From Bacteroidales bacterium (lineage in GTDB: Bacteria; Bacteroidota; Bacteroidia; Bacteroidales; WCHB1-69), in the NCBI GenBank assembly GCA_012522535.1, contig JAAYKF010000003.1:1-37569 (forward strand): a DNA stretch of 37,569 bases, read 5' to 3'. Below are positions 1 to 8,800 of the stretch, piece after piece (position 1 is the stretch's first letter; every line of letters begins with the position of its first letter). A program made the translations under genes and the position numbers. A model generated the notes under the pieces. The model did not search any database. It was not told where the DNA came from and was given only the letters and a program-made list of their open reading frames with translations.

Positions 1-27
1 CGGATGTTTTGATTTCTTTTTCATATA

Positions 28-41
28 TACCTAATTAGGTA
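28..41. repeat. 14-bp perfect palindrome
   Basis: TACCTAATTAGGTA is a perfect palindrome. A related half-site pair, CCTAA and TTAGG, sits at 105-120. It could be an operator or part of a small structured 3' region. No gene in the window clearly depends on it. Confidence 0.35.
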
Positions 42-64
42 GTGCAAAGTAAACACAAAAAAAC

Positions 65-95
65 CGAATAAACAAGCTTTATTCGATTTTTTTTA
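65..95. terminator. hairpin with T-runs on both sides (bidirectional terminator)
   Basis: A perfect 8-bp stem (65-72 with 78-85, arm CGAATAAA, loop CAAGC) is followed on the plus strand by an eight-T run and preceded by a seven-A run. It can therefore stop transcription in either direction, either the minus-strand unit that ends at 208 or a gene lying left of the window. Confidence 0.55.
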
Positions 96-152
96 TGATA
101 ATTACCTAATTTTTGTTAGGGTTTGGGAATAAGTTACGATATGGTAAAAAAT

Positions 153-190
153 AAAAGAAGCAAAATTCAGAAATAAATTTTGCTTCTTTT
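153..190 (-). terminator. Rho-independent terminator of the 1350-208 unit
   Basis: A 15-bp perfect stem (153-167 with 176-190, 8-nt loop) begins 17 bp beyond the stop codon of the minus-strand gene ending at 208. Read on the minus strand it is followed by ATTTTTT, the U-run expected of an intrinsic terminator. Confidence 0.75.
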
Positions 191-207
191 GTTCTTTATT
201 TTCAATA

Positions 208-798
208 TTACAATAAAAATAGTAGTAATAACCAAGTAGCAGAACTACCTGCATAGCTTATCCATACTTTTTTCTTTTTTGCTTTGTGAGCCTCTTTTAC
301 ATATGCCTGATTATAGTCATAGTTTTTCATCAACTCTGCATCTGGGAAATTTAAGTTTTTCTCTGACGGTTCAATAGAGGAAAAAACTGCTGCTGGAATA
401 ACACCAAGCACTGGTGAAGTTAAAATAGTTATGGCAGAAGTCCAACCAGCTCCTGACCTTCTTCCTTTATAGTTCAATTTAGAATCTATTTGCCCTTTCA
501 TTCTCATATCTTCCGCTGAAGAAGTTGAGGTTGAGGTTGAAATAGGGTTTGATTCTTTTACTTCATCAAAAATATCTTTTGTTCCATTTTCATACCGCAC
601 CATTAAAATATCAGATTTTAATAAAGTATATGTTGGACCTTCTTGATTGCTATAAAGTTTATATTTAACTTCAGAATGGCTTATTTCTAAAACCTTTGTT
701 TGAATATCTTCGCCTGATTTTTTAGTTATTATATCCTGCGAAAACACTATATTATTTATAGCTAATAATGCTATTATTGTAAAAAATATTCTTTTCAT
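208..798 (-). CDS. small exported protein with N-terminal beta domain and C-terminal membrane segment
   Basis: 196 residues. A signal peptide (residues 1-20, ending NIVFSQ) is followed by a segment of the type DIITKKSGEDIQTKVLEIS...VKYKLYSN...GPTYTLLKSDILMVRYENGTKDIF. This beta-strand unit recurs in exported Bacteroidota proteins of unknown function. A Ser/Thr-rich linker (about residues 87-95) comes next, then a hydrophobic stretch (about 115-140) and a final hydrophobic helix (WLLLLFLL). It lies 12 bp downstream of the lipoprotein gene on the same strand and is closed by the hairpin at 153-190, so the two probably form one transcript. I recognise the domain pattern but no function. Confidence 0.75.
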   Translation of the reverse strand: MKRIFFTIIALLAINNIVFSQDIITKKSGEDIQTKVLEISHSEVKYKLYSNQEGPTYTLLKSDILMVRYENGTKDIFDEVKESNPISTSTSTSSAEDMRMKGQIDSKLNYKGRRSGAGWTSAITILTSPVLGVIPAAVFSSIEPSEKNLNFPDAELMKNYDYNQAYVKEAHKAKKKKVWISYAGSSATWLLLLFLL

Positions 799-810
799 AA
801 TACTTTGTTT

Positions 811-1350
811 TTAAAAGATTTCTTCTTGTTTATCTACTAAATTAAAAGCTTTAGATACTTCTTCATAATCGGTAAAATCTACGTTTGGGTTAGTATATAT
901 TATTTTAGATCTAATCAAAACAAACTTAAATCCTCTTGTATGTGAAGAGTTGAATGGCGAACTACCATCGGATTTTTCAGCATTTATATACATTAAACCA
1001 TTGTTGTCTGAAAACTCTGCAAACCAATTTATATCATAATAATCTTCTTTAAATGGAAGAGCTACCCAAAACTGCTCGCCTCCTAATTTTTCATATAGAT
1101 AATATGTTAATACCACATCACCTCTTTCAAAATAAGGCGTTATTCCGCTATAAGTTGCAAACGTAAAGCCAGCATTAAAAGTTATATTTTGTGAGAATAC
1201 TTTTGGTTGATTGTCATATACTGTTGAATTAGTGGCATAACCATATAAATCTTCATGTTTTAAATATTCAGACATATCTTTTTTACATCCAGCAAATATT
1301 GCTATAATAGCAAAAAAAACTCCCATTAATAAAATTTTATTTTTTTTCAT
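811..1350 (-). CDS. hypothetical lipoprotein
   Basis: 179 residues. The N-terminus has a hydrophobic signal of about 20 residues and a lipobox IFAGC, followed by KKD, so the mature protein should be lipid-anchored. The rest is rich in Tyr, Phe and Asp and looks like a small beta-rich periplasmic or surface protein. I do not recognise a family. It is the first gene of a two-gene minus-strand unit with the 196-residue protein. Immediately upstream the frame stays open back to a TGA at 1456-1458, so a longer N-terminus is formally possible, but the lipobox position supports the ATG at 1350. Confidence 0.7.
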   Translation of the reverse strand: MKKNKILLMGVFFAIIAIFAGCKKDMSEYLKHEDLYGYATNSTVYDNQPKVFSQNITFNAGFTFATYSGITPYFERGDVVLTYYLYEKLGGEQFWVALPFKEDYYDINWFAEFSDNNGLMYINAEKSDGSSPFNSSHTRGFKFVLIRSKIIYTNPNVDFTDYEEVSKAFNLVDKQEEIF

Positions 1351-1455
1351 TTTTAAAAGTTTAAATTTATAATTTTTATTATTCGTGTGACTTTTCGAAT
1401 ATCGCCCCGTTTTTACTGGTTTCTGGACTCCTTTTTTTTGAATTACTATTCTGCG

Positions 1456-1629
1456 TCACGGAGGCACTTTAGGTGGTAATTTTTTATTTGCTTTTTTTCT
1501 TTTCATTTGGACTTTAAAGTTTTGTGCCTTTGCATAGTCCCAAAAATAAAAAAACGTGGGACAATTGCTTACTCGTAACCGAGGGAGTCCAAGCCCTGAA
1601 CAACAGAGTAAAGCAAAAGCCCACGCCAT
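1456..1629 (-). CDS. possible small protein (57 aa), perhaps a degenerate repeated ORF
   Basis: From ATG at 1629 to TGA at 1456 the minus strand reads 57 codons, starting MAWAFALLCCSG, then GLPRLRV, with a Lys-rich tail ending LPPKVPP. Past the TGA the same frame stays open through a segment containing GVQKPVKTGRYSKSH and continues in frame into the lipoprotein at 1350. The composition (Trp, Cys, Pro, Arg) is unlike the AT-driven neighbours. It may be a real small gene, a repeat-borne ORF interrupted by TGA, or a by-product of the inverted repeat that overlaps its 5' half. I see no Shine-Dalgarno sequence. Function unknown. Confidence 0.25.
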   Translation of the reverse strand: MAWAFALLCCSGLGLPRLRVSNCPTFFYFWDYAKAQNFKVQMKRKKANKKLPPKVPP

Positions 1630-1687
1630 AGCGTGAGCATTTAACTAAACTTCCCTGTTGTTCCCTAAATTTGGACTTTTCGGTTAC
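1575..1687. repeat. nested imperfect inverted repeat, about 113 nt, RNA-like fold
   Basis: Three stems stack in register: GTAACCGA (1575-1582) with 1680-1687; AGTCCAA (1586-1592) with 1671-1677; and GAACAACAG (1598-1606) with 1655-1663. Inside lies a hairpin CACGC-cata-GCGTG (1622-1635), flanked by one further GC pairing. The arrangement of small internal loops and a terminal hairpin resembles a structured RNA or a recombination-site-like stem-loop. It matches no family I can name, and the integron attC core sequences do not fit. Confidence 0.5.
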
Positions 1688-1787
1688 AGGTAGCGTAGCA
1701 AACGCAATATTTTATACTAATTTAATTTATCTCATTCAATTTTATTTGGTTTCAATTATATTACCTTGCAATATTAAATAATATTAC

Positions 1788-1841
1788 AACAAACTGCAAG
1801 TATATTTTAATAAAATTATTAAAATATACTTGCAGTTTGTT
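1788..1841. terminator. perfect 25-bp inverted repeat, possible terminator
   Basis: Arms 1788-1812 and 1817-1841 are perfectly complementary around a 4-nt loop (AAAT). The plus-strand 3' side runs into TTTTTG. It lies 56 bp beyond the stop of the minus-strand MORN-repeat gene, so it could end that transcript, although the minus-strand flank has no clean U-run. The stem is unusually long and unbroken for a terminator. Confidence 0.5.
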
Positions 1842-1896
1842 TTTGCTATCCTTATTTGATTTTAAAATTGAGTTTTAATAATATAAAAATCCTCAA

Positions 1897-3423
1897 CTAA
1901 TCTTCCAAAGTTTCGGGCAATTCGGGAATAATTTTTGTGCTGTCGTAGCTTATTTCAACGCCTTTGCGATAGGTAACACGCAAAAACATTTCGCCACTTT
2001 CGTCAAAATATTGCCATACTCCATGCTTGCGACCAAGGATATATCTTCCCGACTCTTTTAATTTTCCATTAAACCAATACGATTTGTATGAACCATCGGG
2101 ATTGTCATCATTAAAAGTGGTTTCGTACGATTTATTTCCGTTTTTATAAGTTCCTTTCCAAGCTCCATTTCTTAAGCCTTCGAAATATTTTCCCTCTTCC
2201 ACAAAATCGCCATGCACTTCTGTCCAATTACCCTCTTGTTCATTATCTTGGTAAACTCCTTTCGACAAAACATTTCCATCTTCGTCATACTCCACAAACT
2301 CTCCCTCCAATTTTCCCAACTCATAGTTTGCTTCGCGAAGTGGCTTAGAATTTTCGTAATACCAAAACCATTCCCCTACTCTACGCCCCTGATTATCATA
2401 TGTTCCCTCTATTTCTAATTGTCCATTGGGTAAATAATATTTCCACTTTCCAACAGGTCTGGAATCCACATAATTTCCTTCTGCTTTTAAAACATTTCTC
2501 TTATATAGCTCTTTCCAAGGTCCCTGTTTTTTGCCATCTAAATCGATTATCCCAATTCCCAAAAGTTCACCCTCATAAAAGAGATAACTCTCTATAACTT
2601 CGCCTTTTGGCGAATATTCGCGTCTTACACCGTGAGGTTTTCCTTGGTAGTAAGTTTGAATTACCTTTTGACGACCATTTTTGTAATAGTCAACACGTGT
2701 TTCCAAAACTCTCGTCTCCTCAACACCCTCAACTATTTCGCCATTATTATATTTTTCTAAACTTATCAAATTGCCCTCTTCATCATAATATTTGAAAAAA
2801 CCATCTTTTTTATCATTCAAATAAAAACCCTCTTCCTTGAGAATATCATTGGCATAAAAAATCTTCCACAAACCTTGTTTAAATCCACTTTGATCTTTTC
2901 TATTTATATGTTCGCGGCGAAGAATATAACCTCTTTTATATTCTAAAATAGAAATTATTGTACCTTCGGAATCATACTCTTTTGCTATGCCCTCCTCCAC
3001 CCCATCAACAAAAGGAATTTCTTTTATTAGATGATTATCTTTATCGAAATGCTTTTCGTTTCCTTGTTTTAAATCATCTATAAAACTTTCTAAAATTCTA
3101 TCTCCATTGGGTTTAAAAGTGGTTTTAATTCCATCTTTTTTGTCGTTTTTATAATTCAACGACATATATAATTCACCTTCAGAATTGTAGAATTTCCACT
3201 CTCCATCCAAAAGTCCATCTTTTCTATTTCCCTCCGAAACCAAAACACCATTTTCGTTATAGCTTTTCCAGTAAGCATCTGGTTTTCCGTCTTTTAGATA
3301 ACCTTCACTGGATTTTACGCCATTGGCGTGATAAAAAATATTATAACCATTAGGATCTATGGTTTGGCATATTAGCGATAAACTTAGAAAAATGAATATA
3401 GACAGATTTAGAAGTTTTTTCAT
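1897..3423 (-). CDS. exported MORN-2 repeat protein (YwqK-like)
   Basis: 508 residues. A short signal peptide (residues 1-19, ending SLICQ) is followed by about fifteen repeats of the type YYxNGxLxxEGxYxxGKxxGxWKxY. These are MORN-variant (MORN_2 / YwqK-like) beta-hairpin units common in exported Bacteroidota proteins. Examples visible are YHANGVKSSEGYLKDGKPDAYW and YLPNGQLEIEGTYDN...GEWFWYYEN. No catalytic domain is visible, so it is probably a structural or envelope-associated scaffold. Some relatives are annotated as antitoxins, but nothing here supports that role. It starts 6 bp after the nadA stop, so the two genes are likely co-transcribed. Confidence 0.85.
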   Translation of the reverse strand: MKKLLNLSIFIFLSLSLICQTIDPNGYNIFYHANGVKSSEGYLKDGKPDAYWKSYNENGVLVSEGNRKDGLLDGEWKFYNSEGELYMSLNYKNDKKDGIKTTFKPNGDRILESFIDDLKQGNEKHFDKDNHLIKEIPFVDGVEEGIAKEYDSEGTIISILEYKRGYILRREHINRKDQSGFKQGLWKIFYANDILKEEGFYLNDKKDGFFKYYDEEGNLISLEKYNNGEIVEGVEETRVLETRVDYYKNGRQKVIQTYYQGKPHGVRREYSPKGEVIESYLFYEGELLGIGIIDLDGKKQGPWKELYKRNVLKAEGNYVDSRPVGKWKYYLPNGQLEIEGTYDNQGRRVGEWFWYYENSKPLREANYELGKLEGEFVEYDEDGNVLSKGVYQDNEQEGNWTEVHGDFVEEGKYFEGLRNGAWKGTYKNGNKSYETTFNDDNPDGSYKSYWFNGKLKESGRYILGRKHGVWQYFDESGEMFLRVTYRKGVEISYDSTKIIPELPETLED

Positions 3424-3429
3424 ATAAGA

Positions 3430-4368
3430 TTATTTAGTTTTAAACGAGATATCAAACATTCTCAAAAGTGGAAGTTTTGCTTTTTCCATCAATTCATAAT
3501 CCAAATTTAACTCATTTGTCTCATTTTTCAAGCAGTCGACAATTTTTTCCAAAGAGTTTAGTTTCATGTATGGACAATCGTTGCAATTACAATTTTCGTC
3601 CGAAGGCAAAACTATAAATTCTTTATTGGGCGATGCTTTTTGCATTTGATATATAATACCAGTTTCGGTGGCAACTATATATTTTTGCGATTCATCTTTT
3701 TGTGTATATTCCAACATTGCTTTTGTGGAACCTATAAATTCTGCAAAATTCAAAATAACATCTTTACATTCGGGGTGTGCAATAACTTTTGCATCTGGAT
3801 GTTCTTGAACCAATTCCAACAATCTATCAGAATTTAATCTATCATGAACATGGCAAGCACCATCCCAAAGCACCATTTCTCTGCCAGTTTTACTATTTAT
3901 GTAGCTACCCAAATTTTTATCGGGAGCAAATATCAACTTTTGCTCTTTTGGAAAAGATTCAACCACATCAACTGCATTGCTGGATGTGCAAATAACTGTT
4001 GATAATGCTTTAATATCGGCACTACAATTTATGTATGAGATTACTTTGTGGTCGGGATGTTTTTTAAGAAATTTCTCAAAATCTTCTGCCGGATACGAAT
4101 CTGCCAATGAACAGTGAGATTCCAAATCTGGAACTAACACTTTTTTGTCGTGGTTTAATATTTTTGCTGTTTCTGCCATAAAGTTTACACCAGCAAAAAC
4201 TATTATATCTGCTTCAACATTTTGTGCAAAATGTGCCAAAGCTAAGCTGTCGCCAACAAAATCTGCCACTTCTTGAACTTCTGGTACTACGTAATAATGA
4301 GCTAAAATTATTGCATTTTTTTCTTTTTTCAACAATTCTATTTCATTAATAATATTATTATTTTTCAT
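3430..4368 (-). CDS. nadA: quinolinate synthase NadA
   Basis: 312 residues, the normal length for the compact form of the enzyme. NadA condenses iminoaspartate with dihydroxyacetone phosphate to quinolinate in de novo NAD synthesis, using a [4Fe-4S] cluster. Visible signatures are AHYYVVPEVQEVADFVGDSL near the N-terminus, FMAETAKIL, the first cluster cysteine in LESHCSLAD (C86), WDGAC (C172), AHPEC, and the C-terminal CNCNDCPYMKLN (C260/C262/C265) that supplies the last ligand. nadB and nadC are not in the window. It is the first gene of a minus-strand unit with the MORN-repeat gene and starts beside the 370-bp AT-rich gap at 4369-4738. Confidence 0.97.
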   Translation of the reverse strand: MKNNNIINEIELLKKEKNAIILAHYYVVPEVQEVADFVGDSLALAHFAQNVEADIIVFAGVNFMAETAKILNHDKKVLVPDLESHCSLADSYPAEDFEKFLKKHPDHKVISYINCSADIKALSTVICTSSNAVDVVESFPKEQKLIFAPDKNLGSYINSKTGREMVLWDGACHVHDRLNSDRLLELVQEHPDAKVIAHPECKDVILNFAEFIGSTKAMLEYTQKDESQKYIVATETGIIYQMQKASPNKEFIVLPSDENCNCNDCPYMKLNSLEKIVDCLKNETNELNLDYELMEKAKLPLLRMFDISFKTK

Positions 4369-4738
4369 TTTAAAAAAAGTATTATTGTTATTATATGCTG
4401 TGAATTAGTGTATATTTTTATACGAAAATAATTGCTTTTTAATAAGTATGTGTTTTATCAACTACTTGTCAACTATTTTGTTTTTTATAACGTACTGATA
4501 TATAAATTAAAACTCCTTTTTATTAACTGAATTATTTTTTATTGTTTTTGATATATTTGATATTTTTAGTAAAAGTAAATACTTGATATTTTGTTCATAA
4601 ATAGCAAGTTTTCAACAAATGTAAGTGCTTTTTTTCAAACTTTCTACATTTTAAATATTTTTCAACATTTATCAACAATCTATTCACGCTTTATTCACTA
4701 ATTATGAACAAAAACCATTAATTTTGTAGAAAAAAGAG
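4369..4738. other. AT-rich divergent gap with DnaA-box-like cluster (candidate oriC)
   Basis: No gene. The gap separates divergent nadA and rpiB. It contains about nine 9-mers near the DnaA-box form TTATNCACA: TTATCAACT 4455, TTGTCAACT 4466, TGTTCATAA 4592 (reverse of TTATGAACA), TTTTCAACA 4609 and 4659, TTATCAACA 4669, CTATTCACG 4680, TTATTCACT 4691 and TTATGAACA 4702. The stretch around 4500-4600 is almost pure A/T and could serve as an unwinding element. All four confident genes to the left run minus and all genes for 18 kb to the right run plus. Two perfect parS sites lie at 10064 and 11957. No dnaA gene is adjacent in the window. Confidence 0.4.
4719..4726 (+). promoter_or_regulatory. 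Bacteroidota -7 promoter element for rpiB
   Basis: TAATTTTG matches the Bacteroidota -7 consensus TAnnTTTG and ends 12 bp before the rpiB ATG, implying a very short leader. No strong -33 TTTG is seen at ideal spacing. Confidence 0.5.
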
Positions 4739-5167
4739 ATGAAGATATATTTAGGTTCAGATCATGCAGGTTTTGCAATTAAGGAATTTGTGAAACAATT
4801 GCTTGAAAATAGAAAAATAGAGGTAATTGACAAGGGTGCTTTTTCATACGAAAGTGTAGATTATCCCGATTTTGCTCATAAAGTAGCAAAACATGTTGCC
4901 AACGACGAGGGTTTGGGAATATTAATTTGTGGCTCAGGAAATGGTATTTGTATGACAGCAAATAAACACAAAAAAATTAGAGCAGCACTCTGCTGGAATG
5001 CTGAAATGGCAAGCCTTGCAAAAGCTCACAATAATGCAAATATTTTATGTATGCCAGGTAAATATGTTACTACGCTTATGGCTGAAGAAATTGTAGATGC
5101 ATTTTTAAATACTATCTTTGAGGGTGGAAGACATCAAAATAGAATAAATAAAATTGATAATGAATAG
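4739..5167 (+). CDS. rpiB: ribose-5-phosphate isomerase B
   Basis: 142 residues, typical for RpiB/LacAB isomerases. It interconverts ribose 5-phosphate and ribulose 5-phosphate in the pentose phosphate pathway. The N-terminus IYLGSDHAGFAIKEFV is the family hallmark (phosphate-binding SDHAG). The region GILICGSGNGICMTANKHKKIRAALCWNAEMASLAKAHNNANIL contains the catalytic Cys loop (CGSGNG) and the HNNANIL motif. It is the first gene of a long plus-strand unit, and its last 8 bp overlap the next start (ATGAATAG). A TAnnTTTG element lies just upstream. Confidence 0.97.
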   Translation: MKIYLGSDHAGFAIKEFVKQLLENRKIEVIDKGAFSYESVDYPDFAHKVAKHVANDEGLGILICGSGNGICMTANKHKKIRAALCWNAEMASLAKAHNNANILCMPGKYVTTLMAEEIVDAFLNTIFEGGRHQNRINKIDNE

Positions 5168-5876
5168 TATTATTCTTAGTTCTAAGAAAAAAATAATCAA
5201 TCTTTTGAATGAATATCTTTTGGAGATTGATAAAAATGTAAAAAATAGTAAGCATGAGCTTCAATGGTTTTCCGATTCAAGTAAATTGGATTCGATACTA
5301 TTTAAAGAAAAGAGTGTTTATTATGTTGTTGAAGGCAATATAATAATATATATGGGTGATGAACTGAATAAAAAGGATAATACTTTTTTTATTTCGCCAC
5401 GAAATATATTGCTTTCTATGAATGAATTTTTTGAAATATTGAATTATAAGCCCATAAATTCTTCCTATCAAATTATAAATTTAAACACAAGTAAATCGAG
5501 ATATAGATTGGTGTTTTCTTTTACATCAATAGATGAGAAGTTTTTGAAAAATTTAGATTATCGAAAATTATATTATTGCATTGATTGTAATTTGTGTCAA
5601 ACTGTATGCCCAATTTCCAAAGTAATACCCGATTTTTATCCCATTGAAGATATTAAACGACAAATAATGGAAAAAAATATGGTTTCCGAACCTTTATGTA
5701 CCAGCTGTAAAGCTTGCGAAACAGTGTGTCCGGCAAACATAAAAATGTCTGAATATCTATTAAATTTAAAATTCAAAAAAGAAAAAACTTTCTTAGAACG
5801 TATCTTAATTATGCTGAATAATAAACCAAAATATCAAGAAAAGGTAAACAATTACATTAATAACAGGTTGAAATAG
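5160..5876 (+). CDS. HdrC-like 4Fe-4S dicluster protein
   Basis: 238 residues from the ATG that overlaps the rpiB stop; a TTG 6 bp upstream is less likely. Residues 1 to about 130 are a Lys/Asn-rich domain I cannot assign. The C-terminal half carries two complete cluster motifs, C140xxC143xxC146xxxC150P and C180xxC183xxC186xxxC190P, spaced as in 8Fe ferredoxin-like and heterodisulfide reductase subunit C-like proteins. It presumably passes electrons to an unknown partner; no HdrB-type or flavoprotein subunit is adjacent. There is no signal peptide, so it should be cytoplasmic. It is translationally coupled to rpiB and lies 1 bp before the next gene. Confidence 0.75.
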   Translation: MNSIILSSKKKIINLLNEYLLEIDKNVKNSKHELQWFSDSSKLDSILFKEKSVYYVVEGNIIIYMGDELNKKDNTFFISPRNILLSMNEFFEILNYKPINSSYQIINLNTSKSRYRLVFSFTSIDEKFLKNLDYRKLYYCIDCNLCQTVCPISKVIPDFYPIEDIKRQIMEKNMVSEPLCTSCKACETVCPANIKMSEYLLNLKFKKEKTFLERILIMLNNKPKYQEKVNNYINNRLK

Positions 5877-5877
5877 A

Positions 5878-8800
5878 GTGAAGAAGAAATCATTTATTAA
5901 AGAGTTTTATAGTGCAGAAAAAAAAGTAAGACTTTATCCCTTTTATTTTAATATTGCAAAAGGAATCTTAATCTATGCACTATTATTTTTCTTAATAATA
6001 AATCTTGAGCTTTTTTTATATCTTTCTCCAAGTATAAAAATCACCTTTTTTATACTATTTTTCATTAGTGCTGTTTTCTATTTTGTTGATAATTATATCT
6101 ATTTCAAAAAGAAAAAAATATATAAATCAAAAAAAATCAAATCCAATTTCAGAATATTTGAAATAATACAAAATACTTTTCAACTATTTGAACTACAAGG
6201 AGTTACATATTATTCCAACGATTTAATAAATTCAGCAATTGATGAAAAAAGCGAAAAATTAAACCTTGAATTGCAAGATACTGAGTATGTTAAACATACC
6301 AGAAAAAGACGAAGACGCTCGCTATATTTATTACTTATTTCGCTTTTAATATTTTTAATTCCATTGTTTTCAAAGGAGTATAAAAGTGCCTTGGACAGAA
6401 CCATAGATATCACTACAAAATATCAAAAACCATTATCTTATAGCATAGAAATTATAAATGATAATTTTGAAGTTTATAGAAATGAAAACTTTAGCCTTGA
6501 AATTGAATTGAAGGGAGAAAAATATCCAAGCGAAATTTTTATACGATCAAATAATAAATTAAATAAATTCAAAAAAGTGAAAAATAATAAATTCACTTAC
6601 GAATTTATAAATATTCGCGAGAATATTGACTTTACCATAGAAACCGATGAATATATTTCTCAAATTCACACCATAAACATTATAGATAAAGCCAAAATTT
6701 TACATTATAAAATGTACTTAAGTTATCCAGATTATTTGCAAAGAGAAAATGAGGTGGAGGAGAATATAAATAATATTAGTGTACCTTTTGGCACCAATAT
6801 TCGATTTGAAATATTGGCAGATAATGCTGATAAATTTGTCTTGAATGACTTGGATAAAAACGTAGAAATTCAAAAAAACAATAATGTTTATACCCATAAA
6901 TCAATTTTTATTGAGAATATAGATTTGTTTTTTACTGCTCACAATAACACCAATAGTTTTATAGATTCGCTTGAAATTTTTGTGAAAGTTATTGATGATG
7001 AGTATCCAAAAATCAATCTTATGGCTTATCAGGATTCACTTTATGATAATGTAATTTATCTTTTAGGACAAGCTAATGATGATTATGGATTGACTAAACT
7101 AAATTTGATATTTGATATTTTTGAAGATGAAAATGATGATAAAACAGAGACTTATACAGTTCCAATTCCAGTGGAAAATAACTCTTTGATGTATAATTTA
7201 AGTGAAATAATAAATCTTTTAAATTATGTTGATACTCTTCCACGACGCGTTGATATTTATGCAGAAGTGTTTGATAATGATAGAATTAGGTTGTTCAAAA
7301 AATCAGTTTCTCAAAAACATAGTTTTATATTTAAAACTTTAGAAGAGAAGCAAAAAGAGTTGGAAAAACAAAAGGATGAAAATATAAGTTCTCTCTCGGA
7401 AATGTCTAAGGAAGCTGACGAATTGGAAAAGGAGCTTGAAGACTTGAAAAATTTCCTAAAAACAGAAACAAAAAAAGATTGGAAAACTCAAAAGAAAATT
7501 GAAGAACTTCAAAAACGCTATGAAGAGCTTAAAGAAAAAACCGATAAGCTAAATAGCCAAATGGATCAAAATCCATTGGAACAGCTCAAAAGCGATGAAC
7601 AGAAATCCACTGAAAAGATGTTAAAAGAGACCCTTGAAGAGGAGATGAAATCTATTTTGGAAGAATTGGAAAATATGCTTAAAGAGGACAAAATTGATAA
7701 ACTTCGCGACCAAATTGATAAAATCAAAGAGAGAAATGATTTTATGAAAAATACAATGGAGATGAGTGCCGAAGATATGAAGCAACAACAATTTGAAGAT
7801 AAATTAGATGAAATTATTGACAAATTAAAAGATATAAATGAGCAGCAAAAAGATTTGAATAAAGAGGTAAATACAAAAGAAAATGTTCAGAACAATTTAG
7901 AAAAGCAGAAAGATATTCAAAAGCAATTTGAGTCGCTTAAAAAGGATATTAATCAGCTTGAAAAGCTCAATAAAAGCATGGAGCGTCCTAATAATTTAAT
8001 GGATACTCAACAGGAGCAGAGCGAAATAGATGAATCATTGGAAAATTCCATTGAAAACTTGGAGGATAATAAGCTTAATAAAGCTGGGCAAAATCAGAAA
8101 AGTACTCAAGAAAAGATGCAAGATTTATTAAATAAAATGGAGGAAAATCGCGATGATATGGCAGACGATAATCTTGCGGAAGATATTGAAGCAGTTAGAG
8201 AGTTGCTTAAAAACCTTATAAATATAAGTTTTATGCAAGAGGAGTTGATGAAAGATATTAAAAGAATTAAACTTATAGACCCTAAATTCAACACTTTAGT
8301 CAAAGAACAGCAACATATTGAAAATCAATATTATATAATTGGTGATACTCTAAAATCATTAGCTAAACGACAACCGCAGGTGAGAAATTATGTTCTTAAG
8401 GAGTATAATTTAATAAGTCAGAATTTGAGTGGTTTGGTGGATATAATGTTGGATAAGAAAATTGGTGAAGCTGGTAGGCGTCAACAATTTATAATGACTT
8501 CCACCAATAATTTAGCCTTGATGTTAGCTGAATCTTTAAAGAATATGCGTATGCAACAGAGCAGTAGTTCATCCTCTTCAAAAGATAAACAAAACAGTGA
8601 TAATCAGTGTGATAGCACAGGAAAGTCAAAAAAGAAAAAAGGCAAACCTCAACTCCCAGATATTAATAAACTCCAAGAACAGCTAAGTGAGATGATTAAA
8701 AGTGCTGGAGAAAAGATTAGCGAAGGTCAGGGTTCCCAGATGAGTGAGGAATTGGCACGTTTAGCTGCCCAGCAAGAGGCAATTAGGAAAATGTTACAAG

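Larger units (their letters stand above)
1351..1896. other. 546-bp gap with inverted repeats and a possible small ORF
   Basis: No confident gene. The gap holds a possible 57-codon ORF on the minus strand (1456-1629), a small GTCCCA/TGGGAC hairpin near 1540-1565, a three-part nested inverted repeat (1575-1687), and a perfect 25-bp inverted repeat (1788-1841). Base composition at 1400-1700 is visibly less AT-rich than the flanks, which suggests a distinct sequence element rather than ordinary spacer. Confidence 0.6.

Noticed and set aside
1575-1687. Integron attC site
   Set aside because: The outer arms carry AAC and GTT words, but the RYYYAAC and GTTRRRY cores do not match, and there is no integrase or cassette array.
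1897-3423. Antitoxin of a toxin-antitoxin pair, as some YwqK-like proteins are labelled
   Set aside because: No small toxin gene is adjacent; the partner in the transcript is nadA, and the protein has a signal peptide, so it is exported.
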